The notes below the pieces were generated by a model. The model ran no database searches, was not told the origin of the DNA, and saw only the letters and a list, made by a program, of their open reading frames with translations. A stretch of DNA of 6,052 bases from Micrococcales bacterium (lineage in GTDB: Bacteria > Actinomycetota > Actinomycetes > Actinomycetales > Dermatophilaceae), in the NCBI GenBank assembly GCA_030537915.1, contig JAUNUZ010000156.1:1-6052 (forward strand), read 5' to 3'. Positions 1-4,842 of the stretch are shown here, piece after piece. Made by a program: the position numbers and the translations under genes. How positions within the stretch are numbered: position 1 is the stretch's first letter; each line of letters starts with the position of its first letter.

Positions 1-2
1 AT

Positions 3-995
3 GCGCACTGGCCGATCCATCAGCCGCGGAAGGGCTTCTTCACGGACACCTCGATCTGCATCGGGTGCAAGGCGTGCGAGGTCGCGTGCAAGGAGTGGAA
101 CCGCAATCCCCGCGACGGTGACCTCGAGCTCACGGGGATGTCCTACGACAACACCGTTGCGCTCGGCGCGAGCACGTGGCGGCACGTCGCCTTCATCGAG
201 CAGAGCAGCCAGCGCATCGAGGAGGCCCGGGAGTCGGGGCGTCAACTGGTCGCGCTCGGCATGCCGCGCGTCGGGCCTCCCGCCGCGACCTCGAGCGTGC
301 CGGCCTCAGCCCTTGCGCCGCCAGTCGAGCGCCGGCCCCTGGACACGACTCCCCCGGACACCCCGGAGTTTCGGTGGTTGATGGCCTCGGATGTGTGCAA
401 GCACTGCACGCACGCGGGTTGTCTGGACGTGTGCCCGACCGGTGCGCTTATACGCACCGAGTTCGGCACCGTCGTGGTGCAGGACGACGTGTGCAATGGC
501 TGCGGATCGTGCGTGGCCGGTTGCCCGTTCGGCGTCATCGAGCGGCGCAGCGACGGCACCGCCGCGCCTACCTACCGCACCGGCGAAAAAAAGGGTGAGC
601 AGCCCGAGGTAGCCAACCGCGGCATCGCCCAGAAGTGCACGCTGTGCTACGACCGGCTTGTCGATGACGAGACCCCGGCCTGCGCCAAGGCGTGCCCCAC
701 GACCTCGATCAAGTACGGCGACCACACCGACCTCGTCGGCCAGGCCCGCGAGCGCGTCGCGCAGCTGCACGCGCAGGGACTCACCGAGGCGCGGCTCTAC
801 GGCGCCAACGAACTCGACGGTGTCGGGGGTACCGGCGCGCTCTTCCTCCTCCTGGACGAGCCCGAGGTCTACGGTCTACCGCCCGATCCGCGGGTGCCCA
901 CCGCCGACCTCCCGGCGATGTTCGACCGGGCGGGAATCGCGGCGCTGGGCATGGCGGCCGCCGCAGCCATCGCGTTCCTGGGGGCCCGCCGATGA
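3..995 (+). CDS. Four-cluster [4Fe-4S] electron-transfer subunit of a formate-dehydrogenase-type oxidoreductase (5' partial)
   Basis: Beta subunit that would pass electrons from a molybdopterin catalytic subunit to the membrane subunit encoded next. The frame is open from the window edge, so the true start lies upstream; 330 residues are visible. The Met codon at 138 cannot be the start because it would delete the first cysteine motif. Sixteen cysteines form four motifs, numbered from the first visible codon: C19/22/25/29 (CIGCKACEVAC), C132/135/140/144 (CKHCTHAGCLDVCP), C164/167/170/174 (CNGCGSCVAGCP) and C212/215/227/231 (CTLC-x11-CAKAC). This is the layout of FdnH/HybA/NrfC-like proteins carrying four [4Fe-4S] clusters. 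Motifs 1 and 2 are separated by about 100 residues, including a Pro/Ala/Ser-rich stretch (about 85-120). A short hydrophobic Ala-rich segment at about 310-327, followed by ARR, may be a C-terminal membrane anchor as in FdnH. The stop overlaps the next start (ATGA), implying translational coupling. Formate as substrate is inferred from family and partner; other Mo/W oxidoreductases are possible. Confidence 0.93.
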   Translation, partial: AHWPIHQPRKGFFTDTSICIGCKACEVACKEWNRNPRDGDLELTGMSYDNTVALGASTWRHVAFIEQSSQRIEEARESGRQLVALGMPRVGPPAATSSVPASALAPPVERRPLDTTPPDTPEFRWLMASDVCKHCTHAGCLDVCPTGALIRTEFGTVVVQDDVCNGCGSCVAGCPFGVIERRSDGTAAPTYRTGEKKGEQPEVANRGIAQKCTLCYDRLVDDETPACAKACPTTSIKYGDHTDLVGQARERVAQLHAQGLTEARLYGANELDGVGGTGALFLLLDEPEVYGLPPDPRVPTADLPAMFDRAGIAALGMAAAAAIAFLGARR

Positions 996-2110
996 GCGTC
1001 TCCGAATTCGACCAGTTCCGCCCCCCGGAGCCGCCGCGGCGCCGGCGGTTCGGTCGGCCCGTCGAGAAGCGCAAGCGCGCGTCGGGTCCCGGCGACTACG
1101 GGGGTGCCGGCGCCGCCAACGGCCGCGGTGAGATGTTGATGGTGCCTGATGCGGAGTTCTCCTCCTACTACGGCCACAACGTCGTCAAGCCGCCGCCGTG
1201 GGGCCCCGAGGTCGCGGCCTACCTCTTCCTCGGCGGGCTCGCAGGCGGCTCAGGCCTCGTCGCGCTGGGCGGCCAGCTCACCGGGCGCGAGCTGCTGCGA
1301 CGCGATGCGCGCCTCGGCTCGATCGTCGCGATCAGCCTCGGGGGCGCGGCGCTGGTCAAGGACCTCGGCCGGCCGGACCGCTTCTACAACATGCTGCGCA
1401 CCGTGAAGCTCACCTCGCCGATGAGCATCGGATCGTGGATCCTGACGGCCTACAGCGCCGGTGCCGGCGTCACCGCCGCCGCCGAGGTCGATCGGATGAC
1501 AGGCCAGCGACTCCCCCTGGGGCCTCTGCGCGCCGTCCTGCAGTTCGTGGAGCCGCTGGCGGGGGTCGAGGCGGCGCTCTTCGCGCCGCCCCTGGCCGCG
1601 TACACGGCCGTGCTCCTGTCGGACACGGCGAACCCCACGTGGAACGGCGCGCACCGCGACCTGCCGTTCGTATTCGTCAGCTCCGCGGCCCTGGCCGCCG
1701 GGGGTTTGGCGATGCTGACAACGCCGGTCCGGGAGACCGCGCCGGCCCGTGCGCTCGCCGTCATCGGGGTCGTCGCAGACATCATCGCGATGAAGTACAT
1801 GGAGAGCAGGATGGACCCGGTCGCGGCGGAGCCGCTGCACGAGGGTCAACCCGGCGCGATGCTGCGCTGGAGCGAGCGCCTGGCCGTCGCCGGCGGGTTG
1901 GGCGCGCTGCTCTTGGGGGGCAATCGGCTCACCGCGGCGGCCTCTGGACTGGCCCTCATGAGCGCATCCGCCCTCACCCGCTTCGGAATCTTCGAGGCGG
2001 GGATGGAGTCGGCGCGCGACCCCCGCTACACCGTCGAACCGCAGCGGCGCCGACTCGCGGCGCGGCGTGCGGCCGGCATCACCGACGACTCGATTACCAC
2101 GGCCGACTGA
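992..2110 (+). CDS. nrfD: NrfD/PsrC-family membrane subunit (quinone-interacting anchor)
   Basis: Encodes 372 residues. The ATG overlaps the stop of the Fe-S gene (ATGA); the open frame continues further upstream, but this start leaves a normal NrfD length and suits translational coupling. NrfD-family proteins anchor Fe-S/molybdopterin complexes in the cytoplasmic membrane and exchange electrons with (mena)quinone without haem. About eight hydrophobic segments are visible, near residues 71-93, 108-125, 144-162, 185-208, 225-243, 254-268, 295-310 and 314-333. Family-typical stretches are DLGRPDRFYNML (124-135) followed by SPMSIGSW (142-149), and YTAVLLSDTANPTWN (204-218). The first 60 residues are polar and Arg/Lys/Pro-rich (RRRRFGRPVEKRKR) and the C-terminus is Arg-rich (QRRRLAARR). 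By the positive-inside rule both ends are therefore probably cytoplasmic, consistent with an even helix number. Its tight coupling with the four-cluster protein indicates one complex, most likely a membrane-bound formate dehydrogenase. The family call is firm; the enzyme's substrate is inferred. Confidence 0.9.
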   Translation: MSVSEFDQFRPPEPPRRRRFGRPVEKRKRASGPGDYGGAGAANGRGEMLMVPDAEFSSYYGHNVVKPPPWGPEVAAYLFLGGLAGGSGLVALGGQLTGRELLRRDARLGSIVAISLGGAALVKDLGRPDRFYNMLRTVKLTSPMSIGSWILTAYSAGAGVTAAAEVDRMTGQRLPLGPLRAVLQFVEPLAGVEAALFAPPLAAYTAVLLSDTANPTWNGAHRDLPFVFVSSAALAAGGLAMLTTPVRETAPARALAVIGVVADIIAMKYMESRMDPVAAEPLHEGQPGAMLRWSERLAVAGGLGALLLGGNRLTAAASGLALMSASALTRFGIFEAGMESARDPRYTVEPQRRRLAARRAAGITDDSITTAD

Positions 2111-2165
2111 GGCGCTCGGCGTCGATCCGCGGTGGCGCAGCTGAGCTGAAGATCGAACCATGCGC

Positions 2166-2197
2166 AAGTGTCCCGCAGTCGCGCGCTGGGCACTTTT
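2166..2197 (+). terminator. Possible intrinsic terminator after the Fe-S/nrfD operon
   Basis: AAGTG (2166-2170) and CCC (2172-2174), separated by one bulged T, pair with GGG (2188-2190) and CACTT (2191-2195). This gives an 8-bp stem with a 13-nt loop, followed only by TT (a run of four T at 2194-2197 overlaps the stem). It lies 56 bp after the nrfD stop and 58 bp before the next gene, a reasonable place for a terminator. The U-tract is short and the stem imperfect, so it may be a chance structure or may act only partially. Confidence 0.35.
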
Positions 2198-2254
2198 GTC
2201 GCGGATCCCGAGCGTCGCCTTGCGGGGCGGCGGCCTGGGGACCAGGGTGGAGCC

Positions 2255-2722
2255 ATGAGTGACCAGCACGTCGGCAACGACCCCCTGACCATGCCCGGCT
2301 TTGACGAGACCCTCGACGCCGCTCAGCGAGACGCGCAGATCGGATCTGATGAGGGTGACGACATGCCGGTGACGCCGCCGGACATGATGCCTCGCGCGTC
2401 GGAACACCTCATGGCCGGCCAGTCTGACGCCGAGGAGACGATCGAGGAACGACTCTCCCAAGAAGTGCCGGACCCGGACTCGGCCTACGGCAGACCCGAC
2501 AACGAGAGCGGGCTCGACGAGCCCGAGCGCATCGGCGGCGACGACGTCGACTCGATCGCGGCGGACGAGGACTACCTGGGCCAGGGGATCTCCTACCGCA
2601 ATGACGGCGACGGGCGCAGCCCCGAGGAGTCGGCGATGCACCTGGCGCCAGACTCCCGGGATCCGCAGGACCTCGAGGACTCTGCGGAACTCGGCGAGTC
2701 CGGCGACGAAGACCAGGAGTGA
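2255..2722 (+). CDS. Small acidic DUF5709-like protein
   Basis: Encodes 155 residues of unknown function. The ATG at 2255 is preceded by a good ribosome-binding site, AGGGTGGAG (2244-2252); an upstream in-frame GTG at 2168 lacks one and would place the terminator-like hairpin inside the gene. The protein is very acidic, with Asp/Glu clusters throughout and an Asp/Glu-rich tail (ELGESGDEDQE). It has no cysteines, signal peptide or membrane segment, so it is probably a soluble and largely disordered cytoplasmic protein. TIEERLSQEVPDPD (residues about 62-75) and the SPEESAMHL motif near the C-terminus match what I recall of actinobacterial DUF5709 proteins, which often carry ESLDxRLAxEVPD and an SAEEAAMH-like end. 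That assignment comes from memory of the family. The gene follows nrfD on the same strand but after 144 bp, so it is probably not part of that operon. It is convergent with sppA. Confidence 0.8.
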   Translation: MSDQHVGNDPLTMPGFDETLDAAQRDAQIGSDEGDDMPVTPPDMMPRASEHLMAGQSDAEETIEERLSQEVPDPDSAYGRPDNESGLDEPERIGGDDVDSIAADEDYLGQGISYRNDGDGRSPEESAMHLAPDSRDPQDLEDSAELGESGDEDQE

Positions 2723-2750
2723 GCGCCCACCGGTGACCGGACGCCGCGCA

Positions 2751-4496
2751 TCAGGACAGGCGTAACGGCGGCATCGTCAGCACTCCGGCGCTGTTCAGGC
2801 CCAGCGCCAGACTCGCGCGGTCGTAGAGCGAGAGCCCCTCCCCCAGCCGCGCGCCGACGGGTGAATCGGAGTTCTCGGTCGGCAGGAACCGATCGAGGGG
2901 ACCAAGTTTCGGCAACCGCCGCACGTCGACCTGTGCGCGATCGAGCTGCGCCAGCTCGCACGCGACCCGGATCGCGTCGTCGAGTCCGCCGAGGTCGTCC
3001 ACGAGACCGTTGAGCCGGGCGTCGACACCGCTCCACACGCGCCCGCGGGCCAGCGACTCGAGCTCGGAGAGCACCATCCCGCGGTCCGTGGCCGCCTTGC
3101 CGGTGAAGTCGGCATAGACCTCGTCCAGCCACGTATCCAGACGGGCCCACTCGGCATCGCTGAACGGTCGCTGCGTCGAGAACATCTCGTCGAACCGGCC
3201 AAGCGACACATCCTGACGGTTGATGCCGAGACGGCGCATCCCCTCGCGGACGACGTTCTTGCCGGCCAGCACCCCGATCGAGCCGGTGAGGGTGGCGGGA
3301 TTGGCCAGGATGCGCTCGCAGGGCATCGCAATGAAGTACCCGCCTGAGGCTGCTACCCCGCCCATCGAGGCGACCACACGGGTGCCCGATTCGCGCAGCG
3401 CGAGCACCTCGGCGCGGATCGCGTCCGAGGCGATGTAGGAGCCGCCGGGAGAGTCGATGCGCAGGACGACGGCGCGGACGTCCTTGTCCCGGCGGGCCGC
3501 CCGCAGCGTCGCGGTCAGCGAGTCCGAGCCGACCGTGTGGCCGCCCGTCGGTGACGCTCCACCGCTTCGACCGAGGTGGATCGCGCCGTGGGCCCCGATG
3601 ACGGCGACCGTGGGACGGTGCGAGCCGGCCACGGCCGGCACCGGCGAGAGTGCGGACTTGCGGTAGCGCTCGACGAAGGTGAGCGGCGCCTTCTCATCGG
3701 GGTCCGCGATCCGCTCGCGTAACCACACGAACGCCTGTTGCCGGTAGCCGATCGCATCGATGAATCCGCGCTCAAGAGCCTCCTCGGCGCTGAGCCGCCC
3801 CCGCTCGAGCAGATCCCGCGCGGCCGCGAGCGTGACGCCGCGGTCCGCCCGGGTGTCGGCCATGTCGGCAACCATCGTGTCGTTGACCGATTCCACGATC
3901 CGCGTCAGCATCGCGCGATTCGGCTCGCTCATGGACTCAGCGAGGAAGAGCTCGGCGGCCGACTTGTATTCCTGACGCCGCGCGAACTGCGGCAGGACCC
4001 CTATCTTGTCGAGCGCGCCGCGCACGAAGAGGCCGCCTGCGACGATGCCGTGCACCGTCACGTCGCCGCTGGGCTGGACCCAGATCTGCTCGCAGGAGGT
4101 CGCCGCGAGGTAGCCCGTCGTGCCGTGCACGAGCTCACCGAAGGACTCGGTCCAGGCGAGCGTCGGCTTGCCCGACGCTCGGAAACGCAGGATGCCCCGG
4201 CGCAGCTCCTGCACCTGGCTGAGCGTCACGTTGGACGAGGCGTGCACGATGAGTGCCGCGACCTTGTCGTCGGTGACCGCGCGCCGAAGCCCGTCGATGA
4301 CCTCGTGCAGCTGCGGGGTGTTGCGGGCCCGCAGGGCTTCGAGCGGGCTCGTCGGCGGCACCTCCGCGAGACCGCGAGTCAGGTCGATCTCGAGTACGCA
4401 CGCCCCCTGCAAGGCGGGGATCGGCACGTGCTTGAGCAGGCCTTGACAGCGCTCACGACCGGGCAGGCGGTTGCTTAGTTCACGAAGGAAGTCCAC
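2751..4496 (-). CDS. sppA: Signal peptide peptidase SppA, 67K type (protease IV, family S49)
   Basis: Encodes 581 residues. SppA is a Ser/Lys-dyad protease that degrades cleaved signal peptides. The protein shows the tandem two-domain architecture of long (E. coli-type, about 618 aa) SppA rather than the short SppA36 type. The N-terminal domain carries the general-base lysine in RQEYKSAAE (Lys178, equivalent to E. coli Lys209). The C-terminal domain carries the nucleophile in SMGGVAASGGYFIA (Ser384, equivalent to Ser409), with RIDSPGGS (346-353) forming the preceding conserved loop and LTGSIGVLAGK (403-413) following. The start is a GTG (4494-4496) with AGGGTGG about 4 nt upstream on the minus strand; no better start is apparent. 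Unlike E. coli SppA it has no N-terminal hydrophobic segment: the first 35 residues are polar, as I recall for some mycobacterial homologues. It may therefore be soluble or peripheral. It is divergent from the AMP-ligase and convergent with the acidic gene. Confidence 0.93.
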   Translation of the reverse strand: MDFLRELSNRLPGRERCQGLLKHVPIPALQGACVLEIDLTRGLAEVPPTSPLEALRARNTPQLHEVIDGLRRAVTDDKVAALIVHASSNVTLSQVQELRRGILRFRASGKPTLAWTESFGELVHGTTGYLAATSCEQIWVQPSGDVTVHGIVAGGLFVRGALDKIGVLPQFARRQEYKSAAELFLAESMSEPNRAMLTRIVESVNDTMVADMADTRADRGVTLAAARDLLERGRLSAEEALERGFIDAIGYRQQAFVWLRERIADPDEKAPLTFVERYRKSALSPVPAVAGSHRPTVAVIGAHGAIHLGRSGGASPTGGHTVGSDSLTATLRAARRDKDVRAVVLRIDSPGGSYIASDAIRAEVLALRESGTRVVASMGGVAASGGYFIAMPCERILANPATLTGSIGVLAGKNVVREGMRRLGINRQDVSLGRFDEMFSTQRPFSDAEWARLDTWLDEVYADFTGKAATDRGMVLSELESLARGRVWSGVDARLNGLVDDLGGLDDAIRVACELAQLDRAQVDVRRLPKLGPLDRFLPTENSDSPVGARLGEGLSLYDRASLALGLNSAGVLTMPPLRLS

Positions 4497-4529
4497 CCGA
4501 CCACCCTAGGTCGCCCGCTGGGACCTCGC

Positions 4530-4544
4530 AGCGCGGTGCGCGCT
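4530..4544. repeat. Short perfect inverted repeat in the sppA leader
   Basis: AGCGCG (4530-4535) and CGCGCT (4539-4544) form a 6-bp GC-rich stem with a 3-nt loop, 33 bp upstream of the sppA GTG. If transcribed from an upstream promoter it would sit in the sppA 5' leader. In DNA this GC-rich, short GC palindromes arise often, so function is unproven. Confidence 0.35.
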
Positions 4545-4729
4545 TACGGCGACAACCACGACGCGAGCACACGTTGTACCGGCGACCTGCCTCTGCGCTA
4601 TCGGGCCCCCCGGACGCCGGAGCTGTCGGGGATGCCTGCGAACCCGGGGCCTCGTGCCGATAAGCACTCCGGTGGGCGTCGACGACTGTGAATGCCAACG
4701 CATCGTGCGACCCACCCACACGAGCCCCG

Positions 4730-4773
4730 GTTGAACCTAGGCTTACCGTTCGTTGACCTTGCGTTTACCTTCC
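4730..4773 (+). promoter_or_regulatory. Four 11-nt direct repeat units, PHO-box-like (or GlnR-like) operator
   Basis: Four consecutive 11-nt units start at 4730, 4741, 4752 and 4763: GTTGAACCTAG, GCTTACCGTTC, GTTGACCTTGC and GTTTACCTTCC. Against GTTCACC, the conserved heptamer of Streptomyces PhoP direct-repeat units (which also recur every 11 nt), the units match 5, 5, 6 and 6 of 7 positions. Read in another register the cores are TTGAA, CTTAC, TTGAC and TTTAC, each separated by exactly 6 nt. That also resembles the GTnAC-n6-GAAAC-n6 layout of GlnR sites. The block ends 61 bp before the AMP-ligase start and lies 233 bp from the sppA start, so the ligase is the more likely target. The periodicity is seen directly; the identity of the regulator is inferred. 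Confidence 0.5.
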
Positions 4774-4816
4774 ACCCGTCGAGTCGTGCGGCGCGGGTGG
4801 ATCGCTCACCGGCACG

Positions 4817-4842
4817 ATAGTCAGGGGGACCGTGGTGACTAT
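4817..4842 (+). repeat. Perfect 7-bp inverted repeat spanning the AMP-ligase ribosome-binding site and start codons
   Basis: ATAGTCA (4817-4823) and TGACTAT (4836-4842) are exact reverse complements around a 12-nt loop. GGC (4811-4813) and GCC (4843-4845) could extend the stem past a 3-nt bulge. The loop holds the purine-rich GGGGGA ribosome-binding site and the first GTG (4832); the second GTG (4835) begins at the loop/stem boundary and the ATG (4841) is at the stem base. As RNA it could modulate initiation; as DNA it could be a dimer operator. Confidence 0.45.

Larger units (their letters stand above)
4497..4834. other. Divergent intergenic spacer between sppA and the AMP-ligase
   Basis: This 338-bp stretch separates the two divergent starts and must hold both promoters. 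Open frames on the minus strand here (for example 4506-4721) are Arg/Pro-rich, lack family features and look like noise. No tRNA-like cloverleaf was found. What can be seen is a small perfect hairpin near sppA (4530-4544), the four 11-nt repeats at 4730-4773, and an inverted repeat at the ligase start. I could not find a convincing -35/-10 pair for either gene; TTGACC at 4753 lies inside the repeat block without a matching -10 at the usual distance. Confidence 0.7.

Noticed and set aside
138..140. ATG as the start of the Fe-S subunit
   Set aside because: The same frame continues upstream to the window edge and encodes the first CxxCxxCxxxC motif at 57-89, so starting here would lose a cluster.
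1037..1078. Arg-rich RRRRF segment of NrfD as a twin-arginine signal
   Set aside because: It is followed by more charged residues and no hydrophobic core until about residue 71. It fits a cytoplasmic positively charged tail instead.
2168..2170. GTG as an earlier start for the acidic gene
   Set aside because: It has no ribosome-binding site and lies inside the hairpin; ATG 2255 has a strong one and the added residues look non-family.
1250..2641. Long (463-codon) minus-strand open frame opposite nrfD and the acidic gene
   Set aside because: It is Arg/Gly/His-rich with no family signature and spans two well-supported plus-strand genes and their spacer. It is a typical antisense shadow in GC-rich DNA.
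2723..2750. Bidirectional terminator between the convergent acidic gene and sppA
   Set aside because: Only a short CCGG-n3-CCGG palindrome is present, with no T-rich tail on either strand.
3738..4478. 246-codon plus-strand open frame opposite sppA
   Set aside because: It lies fully inside the antisense of sppA, whose catalytic motifs are intact, and its translation shows no recognisable domain.
4600..4720. Possible tRNA in the divergent spacer, suggested by GGGTTCGCA on the minus strand
   Set aside because: The bases beside the loop do not form a 5-bp T-arm and no acceptor or anticodon stem can be drawn.
4505..4741. Two CCTAGG palindromes (4505-4510 and 4736-4741) as paired operator sites
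   Set aside because: The flanks differ, the sequence is only 6 bp, and one copy lies in the sppA ribosome-binding region while the other falls within the spacer between repeat cores. Chance is sufficient.
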